DNA from: Chloroflexota bacterium
Lineage (GTDB): Bacteria; Chloroflexota; Anaerolineae; Aggregatilineales; J027
DNA: 37,305 bases
Assembly (NCBI GenBank): GCA_010092845.1
Contig: JAADYW010000061.1
Coordinates: forward strand, 1 to 37,305
Reading direction: 5' to 3'
Position 1 is the first letter of the stretch; the number at the start of each line of letters is the position of its first letter. A program made the translations under genes and the position numbers. The notes under the pieces were generated by a model that did not search any database, was not told where the DNA came from, and was given only the letters and a program-made list of their open reading frames with translations. This document shows, piece by piece, positions 16,527 through 25,968 of this stretch.

Positions 16527-19076
16527 ATGAAGAGCCGGCTTCATCATTCCATCATGGCTGCACACAGAACATTATGGCAACGCCGCCGGTGGTGGCAGCG
16601 AATAGGTCTTGTGGGCTTCGTCTTGTTGTTTGGCGTGTCGATTTTCGGCTATTTCTGGCTTTTTGCAGGATTACCGAGTATTGACGATCTCGAGGCCGGG
16701 ACGGCGCTGCCCAGCACAAGGATCTACGATCGCAACGGAAAGCTGCTCTATGAGATCGTCGATCTTTATGGTGGTAGCCACCGGAGTGTTCCGGTGGAGG
16801 ATATGGCCTGGTGTATTGCGCCAGCCACTATCGCCACCGAAGACGCCAATTTCTATAGCCACCCCGGGGTCGATATTGAGGGCATCGCGCGCGCGATGTG
16901 GATCAATATCCGGGGCGGCGAAGTCAAGGCTGGTGGCAGCACGATTACCCAGCAGGTGGCCCGCAATCTGCTGTTGACCAAGCACCCCGCGGAGGACCGT
17001 AGCTTACGACGCAAACTGCAGGAAAGCATTCTGGCAGTGCAACTCAATACCCGCTATTCAAGAGACGAAATCCTGGAACTCTACCTGAACCAGACATATT
17101 ATGGCAACCTGGCCTATGGAATCGACGCGGCTTCGCGGACATATTTCGGCAAAGCGCCTTCCGGCCTGAGCCTGGCAGAGTGTGCAATGCTGGCCGGTTT
17201 GCCCCAGGCTCCCGGGCAGTATAACCCCCTGGTTAACCCCGAATTGGCCAAGCAGCGTCAGGAGATCGTACTGGACCTGATGGTTCGCCATGACAAGATC
17301 TCACCCCAGCAGGCCGAACAAGCCAAGCAGGAGGTGCTGGTTTACCAGTCCGCCTCGTTCGAAATCCAGGCCCCGCATTTTGTGGCGGCCGTCTGGACCC
17401 AACTGGAGCGAGAATACGGCGACGAACTGTATTCAGGAGGTTTGGAGGTCTACACAACCATCGATCTCGACTGGCATAATGCCGCCCAGCGGATTGCTGT
17501 CCGTCATCTGGACCTTCTTAACAACCCTCCTGATGGCTCTAGCTCGAAAAATGCCCATAATGCCGCCTTGGTCGCAATTGACCCCTATACCGGGCAGATC
17601 CTGACGATGCTGGGTAGCCCCGACTATTTTGATGAGACGACTGCCGGAAATGTCAATGCAGCCCTGGCGCCACGCCAGCCAGGCTCGGCACTGAAGCCAT
17701 TTACGTATGCGGTATCTTTCGATCCAGCCCGTGAGTATCCCTGGACCCCAGCCACTATGATTATGGATGTCCGGACCCCGTTTGTAACCCGTCGCCTGGA
17801 GAGCTATACGCCGTCGAATTTTGGGCTGGTCGAGCATGGCCCGGTGCTTGTCCGCGAGGCCTTGGCATCATCGTACAACATCCCCGCCGTGGTGGCGCTG
17901 GAAGACATCGGTGTAGAACAGTTGGTGGCGCTTTCTACGCGGTTGGGTATCAGCACGTTGACCGACACCAGCCGCTTTGATCTCTCCTTGACCCTTGGGG
18001 GGGGCGAGGTCCGCCTGGTCGAGCTGACAGCGGCCTATTCGGCGTTTACCAATGGTGGACAGCGTGTCGATCCTGTCTACATCCTCGAAATCCGCAACAA
18101 AGATGGTGACACGATCTATGAGTGGGAGCCGCCAGATCCAGGTACACCAGAGCTGGATCCACGCGTTGCTTATCTCATCACTAGCATCCTGGCCGATAAC
18201 AATGCCCGGATCCCGTCGTTCGGCACGACCAGCGCCCTGAATATCGGGCGGCCCGCCGCGGCTAAGACTGGCACCACCACAGATTTCCGCGATAACTGGA
18301 CGGTCGGCTATACACCGAATCTGGTTGTGGGGGTGTGGGTCGGCAATGCCGACAATACACCGATGGTCGATGTGAGTGGGATCAGTGGCGCTGGCCCAAT
18401 CTGGAACGAGTTCATGCGGGCTGTTCTGCTTGGTCAGCCAGCATATGATTTCGCGATCCCTGATGGTTTGGTGCGTGCCGAGGTCTGTGCGGTTTCAGGT
18501 CTGCTACCGACAGACGCCTGTACTCAGCGCGTGTGGGAGTGGTTTATCGAAGGAACCGTACCTACTGAGGAGGACAACCTATTCCAGGTCTATGAGATTG
18601 ATAGCCGTACCGGCCAGCTTGCGACAGACGACACACCTGAGGTGTTCCGTATTGAGGAAACCTATCTGGTTTTGCCGCCAGAAGCCCGTGATTGGGCCTC
18701 TCGACAGGGGATCCCTCCGCCACCAGATGGCGTCGTTCAACTGAATACTGAGGACGAACTGCCTGTCAAGTTGTTGGCGCCGGATCCCTACACGATTTTC
18801 CAGATTTCGCCGATTACGCCACGTGAGACGCAGCGTATCCGTCTGTCGGTTTCAGTTCCGCTAGAGACGGTCCGGGTTAACTACTGGCTCGATGAAGAGC
18901 TTGTGGCCACAATCGAAGAGGAACCGTTCGAATATTGGTGGCCGCTCGAACCGGGCCAGCACGAACTTGTAGCCATCGCTGAGTTGAAAAATGGGGAAAC
19001 CCTCGAGAGCCAGGTGATACCGTTTACGGTGGATGCCTATGCCCCCCGTACGGAGCAAGTTTCGTCCACCCGATGA
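16527..19076 (+). CDS. Class A penicillin-binding protein (transglycosylase/transpeptidase)
   Basis: An 849-residue bifunctional peptidoglycan synthase. A cytoplasmic basic tail and one membrane segment (about 26-50) precede the GT51 glycosyltransferase domain (about 65-235), with catalytic Glu105 in ATEDANFYSHPG and the GGSTITQQVARNLLL motif. The transpeptidase domain (about 300-625) has nucleophile Ser387 and Lys390 in QPGSALKPF, SSYN, and KTGTT with Lys580. The C-terminal 170 residues end in an Ig-like segment similar to those of PBP1C-type proteins. The ATG at 16527 was chosen because AAGAGG lies five bases upstream; the open frame extends upstream to 16401 without a binding site. A shared terminator follows. 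Confidence 0.95.
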   Translation: MKSRLHHSIMAAHRTLWQRRRWWQRIGLVGFVLLFGVSIFGYFWLFAGLPSIDDLEAGTALPSTRIYDRNGKLLYEIVDLYGGSHRSVPVEDMAWCIAPATIATEDANFYSHPGVDIEGIARAMWINIRGGEVKAGGSTITQQVARNLLLTKHPAEDRSLRRKLQESILAVQLNTRYSRDEILELYLNQTYYGNLAYGIDAASRTYFGKAPSGLSLAECAMLAGLPQAPGQYNPLVNPELAKQRQEIVLDLMVRHDKISPQQAEQAKQEVLVYQSASFEIQAPHFVAAVWTQLEREYGDELYSGGLEVYTTIDLDWHNAAQRIAVRHLDLLNNPPDGSSSKNAHNAALVAIDPYTGQILTMLGSPDYFDETTAGNVNAALAPRQPGSALKPFTYAVSFDPAREYPWTPATMIMDVRTPFVTRRLESYTPSNFGLVEHGPVLVREALASSYNIPAVVALEDIGVEQLVALSTRLGISTLTDTSRFDLSLTLGGGEVRLVELTAAYSAFTNGGQRVDPVYILEIRNKDGDTIYEWEPPDPGTPELDPRVAYLITSILADNNARIPSFGTTSALNIGRPAAAKTGTTTDFRDNWTVGYTPNLVVGVWVGNADNTPMVDVSGISGAGPIWNEFMRAVLLGQPAYDFAIPDGLVRAEVCAVSGLLPTDACTQRVWEWFIEGTVPTEEDNLFQVYEIDSRTGQLATDDTPEVFRIEETYLVLPPEARDWASRQGIPPPPDGVVQLNTEDELPVKLLAPDPYTIFQISPITPRETQRIRLSVSVPLETVRVNYWLDEELVATIEEEPFEYWWPLEPGQHELVAIAELKNGETLESQVIPFTVDAYAPRTEQVSSTR

Positions 19077-19115
19077 TCTTTTCGCTGGCGCGTCGCGATA
19101 CTAAATCCCAATGTA

Positions 19116-19145
19116 AAAGGTGGCCTCAATTGGAGGGCCACCTTT
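19116..19145. terminator. Shared terminator between convergent PBP and hpf genes
   Basis: Arms AAAGGTGGCC (19116-19125) and GGCCACCTTT (19136-19145) form a perfect 10-base-pair stem with a 10-base loop, centred between convergent genes. The plus strand continues with GTTCTT. The minus strand ends CCTTTTAC. The stem suits both directions, although neither has a long U tract. Confidence 0.75.
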
Positions 19146-19173
19146 GTTCTTGCTACTTGCGTGAGGTTTGCTG

Positions 19174-19752
19174 CTAGCTTTGCTCGGCATTGAGCAAACC
19201 GTAGTTCCCGTCCTCACGTTTGTAGAGCACGTTTACGTTGCCCGTTTCGCCGTTTAGAAAGACGAAGAAGTCATGTCCTAGCATATCGAATTGCTCGAGC
19301 GCCTCGTCCTCTAGCATGGGGGCCAGGATAATACTCTTGCGGCGGACGACCTGTGCTTCTGCTACCTCTTCCTCGGTGGGGCTGGGTGCCTCTTCTTCCT
19401 CGGGGATGGCGAATGCGGCGGCATCTACCTCCGACCAGCGGCTCCCGCCTTTCTTGTTCCGACGCCGCTTATCTTTGTGGCGTCTAAGTTGGCGGTACAT
19501 CTTATCAACTACCGTATCGATAGCGGCATAAATGTCGGCCTGCTTCTTGTCTTCAACCCGGAAGATCAAGCCCCGCTCGTTGCGGATCGTGAGCTGGGCT
19601 ATCGGTTGTTCTGTGCGCCCCTCTTTGCGCAACTCCAGATTGGCCTCGGTGATGTTGTTGAGGTAACGGTCCAGTCGCTCGACCTTCTTATCGATGTAGC
19701 TTTCTAGTCTTGGGGTCAGATTCAGGTTACGGGTGTGAACCTTAATCTCCAT
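19174..19752 (-). CDS. hpf: Long-form ribosome hibernation promoting factor
   Basis: A 192-residue long HPF/YfiA protein that binds the decoding centre of idle 30S subunits and pairs ribosomes into 100S dimers. The N-terminal domain (about 1-105) has the expected beta-alpha-beta pattern and a Lys/Arg-rich end (HKDKRRRNKKGG). After an acidic linker, the C-terminal dimerisation domain (about 137-192) shows RRKSIILAPMLEDEALEQ and GHDFFVFLNGETG. AAGGAG lies eight bases upstream of the ATG. The gene follows comF by 25 bases on the same strand as the tad cluster. Confidence 0.95.
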   Translation of the reverse strand: MEIKVHTRNLNLTPRLESYIDKKVERLDRYLNNITEANLELRKEGRTEQPIAQLTIRNERGLIFRVEDKKQADIYAAIDTVVDKMYRQLRRHKDKRRRNKKGGSRWSEVDAAAFAIPEEEEAPSPTEEEVAEAQVVRRKSIILAPMLEDEALEQFDMLGHDFFVFLNGETGNVNVLYKREDGNYGLLNAEQS

Positions 19753-19777
19753 AAAGCGAACTCCTTATGCTGTTTTC

Positions 19778-20563
19778 TCAGGGGAGAAAAATAGAATCTG
19801 TGGCAGTTCCTGGGGAGCTGTCAGTATATTGGGCCTGGCTGGCGGTTGCGGTATAGACCGTATGAGCGCCGGCCTGCAACAAGGCATCTGCACAGGCCTC
19901 AAGTGTGGCGCCGGTTGTGCACACATCATCGACCAGGAGAATCGAGCTCTGGTCGAGAATTGGCGCGATTGCTGGGTTGACAGAAAAGGCGCTTTCAACG
20001 TTGGTGCGGCGTTGTTGAGCAGATTTGCCGACCTGTGTTTCTGTGGCGAGGATTTTCTGTAAGCCGTCAGCCACGACGCTGGTCTCCAGGTGTGATGCCA
20101 GGGCTTCGGCGATAAGCTTAGCTTGATTATACCCTCTTTCTTTGAGCCGCTTAACATGCAAAGGTACCGGAATAACAATGTCAAATGGCCACTCTTGGGG
20201 GATAACCCGTTCGGATAGGAGCTTCCCGAGTATGACTGCGGCCTGCCGATTCTTCTCGTATTTCAGGGCATGGATGGTGGCGCGCAGTGGCCCGTCATGG
20301 ACCCCGATACTGACAAGTGCTTTGATCGACTTAACAGGTGCGGTTGTTCCTTTAATCGGGGTTATTTCTGCCTGGCAGTATTGGCATAGCACAAAGCCAA
20401 CGCGCCCACAATTGACGCACACTGGAGGATATACCAGGTTCTTCGCAGTTCGGTATGCCGTGTGCACCACATAGCGCCACGTGGGAAGGAATTGAGTGGA
20501 AATCAAGCGCGCCACTGTGGACGCGCTTGACGTTCTGGATACTGGTACGTTTTGGTCATTCAC
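19778..20563 (-). CDS. comF: ComF family phosphoribosyltransferase-like protein
   Basis: A 261-residue ComF/GntX-family protein, linked to DNA uptake in competent bacteria. The N-terminal zinc-ribbon-like Cys pairs are Cys49/Cys52 and Cys60/Cys63. The phosphoribosyltransferase-like domain follows, with the PRPP-binding signature LLVDDVCTTGAT (209-220). The start is GTG at 20563, 18 bases after the tadC stop, and no ATG lies in frame near it. Its place directly behind the tad genes on the same strand suggests that DNA uptake and the pilus could be linked, but comEC and comEA were not seen in the window. Confidence 0.9.
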   Translation of the reverse strand: MNDQNVPVSRTSSASTVARLISTQFLPTWRYVVHTAYRTAKNLVYPPVCVNCGRVGFVLCQYCQAEITPIKGTTAPVKSIKALVSIGVHDGPLRATIHALKYEKNRQAAVILGKLLSERVIPQEWPFDIVIPVPLHVKRLKERGYNQAKLIAEALASHLETSVVADGLQKILATETQVGKSAQQRRTNVESAFSVNPAIAPILDQSSILLVDDVCTTGATLEACADALLQAGAHTVYTATASQAQYTDSSPGTATDSIFLP

Positions 20564-20581
20564 AAAGCTGCTCTGAGCTGC

Positions 20582-21520
20582 TTAGAAGGCCCCTGATTCT
20601 AAGATCAAGACCAAGGCAGGTCCCATCAGTACGATCCAGATCGCTGGGAAGATCAGGAACACCAACGGGATCATCATTTTTACCGGCGCCTGCTGCGCTT
20701 TTTCCTGGGCACGCTGACGCCGTTTGACACGCATCTGGTCTGACTGCACGCGGAGGATCTTGCCGATACTCACACCGAGCTGGTCGGCCTGAATGATAGC
20801 GGCGGCAAAAGTGGTGAAGTCTGGCACATCCAGACGATCGGACATATCGCGCAATGCTTCGCGCCGGAGTTTGCCCAGTTGGATTTCCTGGAGAACACGG
20901 CCAAAAGCGTTGGATAGATCGTTATCCCACTTTTCGTAGACTTTGCCCATAGCGGTGTCGAAGCCCAGACCGGCCTCAACGCAAATCGTCAGCAGGTCCA
21001 GTGCATCGGGCAAGTCGCGGATGATACCGTCCTGGCGTCGTTTGATTTCGCTGTTGATTTGGAGGACGGGTAGGTAGAATCCAAGGAGAGAACCGAGGAT
21101 GGTCCCAATGAAGACCCGGCTGATTGGCCATTCGGCAACCATCAGAAACAGCGCGAAGGCCCCGCCACCAAAGAGAACCATCAGCAGGATACGTTGCACG
21201 AAGAACACGGCCGGGTCGGTGTCAGGCTTGTTGGCGCGCTCTAGTTTCTTGCGGATAGTTTCAATTTGTTGTTCGGGAGTGAACTGGGTGACAAAGCCAG
21301 ATAATGCCTCAAACATCGGCATTAAGATGCGGTCTCTTTGACTGAGCGACATCTCCAGTTCTTCTAGCGAGGTTGGCATTTCGTCATCGCGCTCGCCTAA
21401 CTCTGCCAGACGCGCTTGCAGTGGATCGACCTCTTCCCGATTGCGCATCCCGGTGATGATGAGACCTGCGATCAGGCCAATGCCTAATAGTAATAAAAGG
21501 AGTATACCAATTAGCTGCAT
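20582..21520 (-). CDS. tadC: Tad pilus inner-membrane platform protein TadC-like
   Basis: A 312-residue type II secretion F-domain protein. One membrane segment lies at 1-25, two near 105-150 and one at the C-terminus (about 285-310). The T2SSF core reads LPDALDLLTICVEAGLGF near 173-190 and ADQLGVSIGKILRVQSDQMR near 245. With TadB it forms the membrane platform on which the TadA ATPase works. GGAGG lies five bases upstream of the ATG. It starts 27 bases after tadB ends. Confidence 0.92.
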   Translation of the reverse strand: MQLIGILLLLLLGIGLIAGLIITGMRNREEVDPLQARLAELGERDDEMPTSLEELEMSLSQRDRILMPMFEALSGFVTQFTPEQQIETIRKKLERANKPDTDPAVFFVQRILLMVLFGGGAFALFLMVAEWPISRVFIGTILGSLLGFYLPVLQINSEIKRRQDGIIRDLPDALDLLTICVEAGLGFDTAMGKVYEKWDNDLSNAFGRVLQEIQLGKLRREALRDMSDRLDVPDFTTFAAAIIQADQLGVSIGKILRVQSDQMRVKRRQRAQEKAQQAPVKMMIPLVFLIFPAIWIVLMGPALVLILESGAF

Positions 21521-21547
21521 GGCGACCTCCTTTGCCCCTTTACCATA

Positions 21548-22534
21548 CTAGATGTCGATATCAACGATTTTTCGGATAGCAGCAAAACCAAGTCCGATTA
21601 AGATAGCACCACAACCCAACATCGGCCAGCCACAAAGCCGGTTTTCAACCATCCCACGCATGTAGTCACCACTGACGAAGAACAAGAAAACCGCCAGCAT
21701 AATAGGCAGGCCACCGATGATATAGCCAGTGATACGTCCTTGAGAGGTAAGTACGCGGACCTCACCTTTGAGCTTGATGCGCTCGCGGATTGTATGGCTA
21801 ATCACGTCAAGGATTTCGGCGAGATTACCGCCGACCTCTTGCTGGATATTCACTGCCACGATAATCAAGTCGAGGTCTTCACTCGGCATGCGTTGGAGCA
21901 TATGTTCCAACGCGTCCTCGCGGGTGATACCGAATTGGATCTCGGTGACCACTCGCCGGAACTCGGATGCGGTGGGCTCTGGGGCTTCCTTGGCGATTGC
22001 TTCCATAGCTTGCATCACGGAATAACCAGACCGTAGACCGTTGACCCACATACCCAAAGTGTCGGGCAATTGTTGCTCGAACTGGCGGAAGCGCCTGCCT
22101 TTGCGCTGCCCTACCCAGATACGGGGGGCAAAAAAGCCAGCTGCTCCGGCGATCAATGCCGCAATGATATTGCCTGGCGAAAGGATCACAAACGTTATTG
22201 CGGAAAAGGCGAGAACCGAGGCAACATGCGCCAGCATGAATTCGCCGGGGGTTAATCTGAGGTCCGCCCGCGCCAACTCTTCGCGCCATTTATTGGCGAA
22301 TTTTCCATCTTCTATAGCTTTGTCAAGCGCTTGAACAACGGCATTCTCGCGCCGCTGGCGCTCTGCCTCTTCTTCTTCTGCCTCGAGGGCTTCAATCGCA
22401 GCATCAACGTTACTGGTATAGCGCCCTAACACTTCCTCGATATCTTCTTCGCGGCTTTGACGCATGCTGATAATGCCGAAAGCAAGAACGCCAACCGCAA
22501 CCAGTAATGCAGCACCGATAATCAATAATTCCAT
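21548..22534 (-). CDS. tadB: Tad pilus inner-membrane platform protein TadB-like
   Basis: About 328 residues. A membrane segment at 1-22 precedes an acidic, probably coiled cytoplasmic region (about 30-75). A hydrophobic pair follows (about 100-140), then the T2SSF domain with LPDTLGMWVNGLRSGYSV near 175-192 and QEVGGNLAEILDVISHTI near 235, and a hydrophobic C-terminal part. The ATG at 22534 is preferred over the TTG at 22540. No strong binding site is seen. It lies 255 bases downstream of tadA; that gap shows nothing that can be named. Confidence 0.9.
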   Translation of the reverse strand: MELLIIGAALLVAVGVLAFGIISMRQSREEDIEEVLGRYTSNVDAAIEALEAEEEEAERQRRENAVVQALDKAIEDGKFANKWREELARADLRLTPGEFMLAHVASVLAFSAITFVILSPGNIIAALIAGAAGFFAPRIWVGQRKGRRFRQFEQQLPDTLGMWVNGLRSGYSVMQAMEAIAKEAPEPTASEFRRVVTEIQFGITREDALEHMLQRMPSEDLDLIIVAVNIQQEVGGNLAEILDVISHTIRERIKLKGEVRVLTSQGRITGYIIGGLPIMLAVFLFFVSGDYMRGMVENRLCGWPMLGCGAILIGLGFAAIRKIVDIDI

Positions 22535-22795
22535 GGGCAACAGCGCACTGCAGAGTCATCAATTAAGTGTGCGCCTCTTTAATCCTTTCACTATATTCCT
22601 CAGGATTGATGCAGTTATGCTTTTTACGGTTAGTGAACCCAGGTCGATGTTGAAGGCTTGGCAAACCACTGAACAAGATTATCAATTTCTCAAACAGCCT
22701 ATTTCAAACACCATAGCATCTTGCTTCTTACTGAGTCAATAGTCCCCACCCGGTCAGTTTGAGCCCCACCGGATGGGAACCTGATCGCATTGCCC

Positions 22796-24175
22796 TTAGT
22801 AGCGCACCCGCCCAATACCAAACACCGATGGCGGCAGATGGATACCGCTTTGCTCGATCTTGTCGATGAATTTGGGGCGTAGGCCCGTGGGGCGGATACG
22901 CCCGATGACCTTCCCGGCTTCAATGCCCGTTTGCTCAAATTCGAAGATGTCAGACATTGTGATGACATCGCCTTCCATGCCCTGGATTTCGGTGATCTTC
23001 ACGATCTTACGCGAACCATCGCGGAGGCGGCTCTGGTGGCAAATCATGTCAACCGCGGATGCGATCTGTTCGCGAATTGCTCGCTGAGGCAGGTCCATAC
23101 CAGCCATAAGGCACATGACCTCCAGACGGGCAATGGTATCACGGGGGCTATTGGAGTGAGCGGTGGTGAGTGACCCCTCGTGACCAGTATTCATCGCCTG
23201 AAGCATGTCCAGCGCTTCGGCGCCACGACACTCACCAACCACAATGCGATCCGGGCGCATACGCAAGGTGTTGATAACCAGATCTCGAATGCTTACCTGG
23301 CCCTTGCCCTCGATATTGGGTGGGCGGGACTCCAATGTGATCACATGCTCCTGTTGGAGCTGGAGTTCAGCGGCGTTTTCAACAGTAATGATGCGCTCAT
23401 CACTCGGGATGAAGTTTGACATGACGTTCAGCAACGTCGTCTTACCAGAACCTGTACCCCCGGATACGACAATGTTGGTTGCCGCTATCACGGTGGCTCG
23501 CATAAATTCAGCAATCTCAGGAGTCATGGATCCAAAGCGAATCAGGTCTTCGATGGTAAGGGGCGTCTTGGAGAACTTACGGATGGTAATTGTTGGTCCG
23601 TTGAGCGCCAGGGGCGGGATGATGACGTTAACACGGGACCCGTCAGATAGACGGGCGTCCTCATAGGGATGCGATTCGTCAACACGGCGGCCCAGTGGCG
23701 ACACAATGCGGTCAATCACACGAAGCACATGATCATTGTTCTCGAACATGACATTGGCGCGTACGAGATTACCTTTGCGCTCCACGAAGATATTCTTCGG
23801 ACCGTTGACCATCACCTCAGTGATCGTTTCATCGCTGAGGAGTTTCTCGAGAGGTCCCAGGCCAAGGATCTCGTGGATGATCGCGTTGAAGAGCTCCTGG
23901 CGGTCGCGTTTACCGAGGACCATTTGCTCCTCAGCCAGGATGGTTTCGAACAATTCCTGGATCTGCGCCCGCACATCTGGCGAATTCGGGTCTGTCTTGG
24001 GATCAATTTCATTGAGCAGTTTATTCTGTACGCGGGACTTGATGTCTTTTAGCGCTCCGGGAGACTGCTGTGGAACGGCCTGACGCCTGACACGCATTTC
24101 ATCCAGACGGGACCCCTGCTCATCATCGCCACCGCCGCCGGCACCACCTTGTTCGATACGCTTTAAAAGAGACAT
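22796..24175 (-). CDS. tadA: Tad pilus secretion ATPase TadA (CpaF family)
   Basis: A 459-residue cytoplasmic ATPase that powers Flp pilus assembly and/or retraction. The N-terminal domain (about 1-150) precedes the core ATPase, with Walker A GGTGSGKTT (Lys245), an Asp/His-box region around VGECRGAEALDMLQAMNTGH (about 320-340) and TAHSNSPRDTIARLE. The C-terminus ends IGRVRY. The ATG at 24175 has AAGGAG eight bases upstream. A GTG at 24184 overlaps that binding site and is unlikely. It is preceded by an intergenic region of about 320 bases that follows cpaB. Confidence 0.95.
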   Translation of the reverse strand: MSLLKRIEQGGAGGGGDDEQGSRLDEMRVRRQAVPQQSPGALKDIKSRVQNKLLNEIDPKTDPNSPDVRAQIQELFETILAEEQMVLGKRDRQELFNAIIHEILGLGPLEKLLSDETITEVMVNGPKNIFVERKGNLVRANVMFENNDHVLRVIDRIVSPLGRRVDESHPYEDARLSDGSRVNVIIPPLALNGPTITIRKFSKTPLTIEDLIRFGSMTPEIAEFMRATVIAATNIVVSGGTGSGKTTLLNVMSNFIPSDERIITVENAAELQLQQEHVITLESRPPNIEGKGQVSIRDLVINTLRMRPDRIVVGECRGAEALDMLQAMNTGHEGSLTTAHSNSPRDTIARLEVMCLMAGMDLPQRAIREQIASAVDMICHQSRLRDGSRKIVKITEIQGMEGDVITMSDIFEFEQTGIEAGKVIGRIRPTGLRPKFIDKIEQSGIHLPPSVFGIGRVRY

Positions 24176-24184
24176 TGTAATCAC

Positions 24185-24505
24185 TCCTTGTTTTCAGCTT
24201 GTTGCTTGATCGGTTGGTCAGCCCTGGAACTGGTTTCCGAACGTCTGTTGTCGAGAGCGCCAGCAAAGATGGCGGATAGCTTACGGGTGGGGTGGCGCAT
24301 TGCCTCAGTCGTTCAATCCCCCGCTCAGGAATGCGTTACCCGCTTTGAACACTTCGGATGCATGCTACAGCGTGGAGGTGCTCAAACAGTTTCTAGGTGA
24401 GCGTCAGCCTGTGTAGCATCATCATCGCAGGCTTGGGTGTGATACAAAGCGTGCGCCTCTCCGTAAGCAGAGACGCACGGTAACCGCCTAAGTCGCCAGT
24501 GCTTA
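24185..24505. other. Intergenic region between tadA and cpaB
   Basis: About 320 bases with no credible gene. In particular no short Flp prepilin with a Gly-Gln/Leu-Val-Glu-Tyr type N-terminus was seen. It holds the tadA ribosome binding site and a hairpin near 24451-24478. Confidence 0.6.
24451..24478 (-). terminator. Possible terminator after cpaB
   Basis: Ten-base arms (24451-24460 and 24469-24478) pair with one C-A mismatch around an eight-base loop, 28 bases after the cpaB stop. On the minus strand it is followed by GCTTTGTATC, a weak U tract, so termination may be partial. Confidence 0.4.
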
Positions 24506-25819
24506 CTAATTGCTTTCGACGATGATCGCGCCAGTACGGCTATAGTCGATGAATTCCGACAGATTGAACAGATCGAAACGCCGGATATCGGTGATGGCCG
24601 GCTCGAGTGCTAAGGGGAGCTTGGGCGGCGCCTCAATCTCGAATTCCCTTAGCAGATATTCCAGGGTGACGGGTTCGGTTATGTCATTCAACTCATCGGC
24701 CGGAATTGCGGGCCGCAGGGCATATGAAATCGGGATGTTGGAGTCGATGGCCCATGTCAGTACCAGGGCATCCTGGGGCCGTACGGCAATGGTCATGATA
24801 ACCGGGATATACTCGGTACCGAAGAGCGCATCGAGCGTTTCCAGCACGGCAACTGGGCCGACTTCAGCCGCAACGGTGGGGTCAACCACCAGCGCTTCCT
24901 CATCTTCCTCAAAGGGTGTTGGTGTGGCGCCATAGATGACACCGTCCTCTGGGAACCACCCGACATGGATAACCACAGCGTCCTGGATGGTTCGCTGGGT
25001 AACCAAACGCGGCCGCTGTTGAATCTCGCTGGGGCCAACGATTACACCCTCAAAGATTTCGCTCGGTTCCTCGCGTCCTACACGGCCCTGGGTGAACTCG
25101 AATGTGCCATCCGGGTTCCGGGTGATGACTGTAATGGTATTAGGCATACGAGTCTGGAACTCTTCGTCCACATCGATGAACAGGAAGGACATAAGGACAT
25201 CCACCCGGTCGCCCTGTTTCAAGCCATAAGCCACCTGACCATAACCCGTGGGGTTGAGCGGTACTGAAATCGCTAGGCGGTCACTAGGTACAAATAGAGC
25301 AGCATCAGAGCCTGTTTGTCCAAGCGCCGGGTTAGCGGCGCGGCACGCCCCGCCAACCACGTCTGCGTTGAGTGCATTGGCCAGCGACGGATCGGGAACA
25401 ACCTCGGCGACGACGATCGCGGACTCGCGTGGCACCGTAGTGCGGGTCCGGCAGCCAATCAGGTCCTCAGGATTCTCGACTGCGGTTTCAGGGGCGTATT
25501 CCAGCGGGAAAAACCGGATATCCACCAATGCGGCGGCCGGGTCTTGGGCGAATGAAGCAATGTCTTCGCGTGTAATCAATGTCCCACGGGGCAAGTCTTG
25601 CAGGGCAATGCTTACAGGCACAAACTGGGTCTCACCTTCAGTCGGAGTTGGCTGCTCTTGAATGATGTCTCGTTCTGCCGATGTCGGGACTACATCAACT
25701 TCTGTCTCGGCAACTTCATCAGGTTCGTCATCACCGCCAGTGCCTAAAAGGAATACGGCTGCGACTAGTACCGCACCCAGAATGATCAATCCTATCAGAA
25801 TAAGTACTCGGCCTCGCAT
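24506..25819 (-). CDS. cpaB: Flp pilus assembly protein CpaB/RcpC
   Basis: A 437-residue envelope protein. The N-terminus is a membrane segment (about 4-27), then an acidic linker to about 65. A SAF domain follows with the pattern IALQDLPRGTLITREDI (about 70-86). A second conserved block is the RcpC-like region with DRLAISVPLNPTGYG and LKQGDRVDVLMSF. CpaB helps assemble the Tad secretion channel. GGAG lies eight bases upstream of the ATG. The gene is 149 bases downstream of the sensor kinase on the same strand. Confidence 0.92.
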   Translation of the reverse strand: MRGRVLILIGLIILGAVLVAAVFLLGTGGDDEPDEVAETEVDVVPTSAERDIIQEQPTPTEGETQFVPVSIALQDLPRGTLITREDIASFAQDPAAALVDIRFFPLEYAPETAVENPEDLIGCRTRTTVPRESAIVVAEVVPDPSLANALNADVVGGACRAANPALGQTGSDAALFVPSDRLAISVPLNPTGYGQVAYGLKQGDRVDVLMSFLFIDVDEEFQTRMPNTITVITRNPDGTFEFTQGRVGREEPSEIFEGVIVGPSEIQQRPRLVTQRTIQDAVVIHVGWFPEDGVIYGATPTPFEEDEEALVVDPTVAAEVGPVAVLETLDALFGTEYIPVIMTIAVRPQDALVLTWAIDSNIPISYALRPAIPADELNDITEPVTLEYLLREFEIEAPPKLPLALEPAITDIRRFDLFNLSEFIDYSRTGAIIVESN

Positions 25820-25968
25820 TGGGTTTACTCCAGAGAGCCTCTTTGCTGGGTAAAGAGTGTCACGTTATGTCGTACTATGTCTCAAGTGTATTGCGAAAAC
25901 AGGATAATGCAAACAGGATATTGGTCCTAGAAGGTCGCGATGTCGTTATAGTTCAGCTTCACAATCGT

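Noticed and set aside
23269-23277. Exact DnaA-box 9-mer inside tadA
   Set aside because: A single copy in coding sequence, as expected by chance in 37 kb, with no neighbours. It is not part of an origin.
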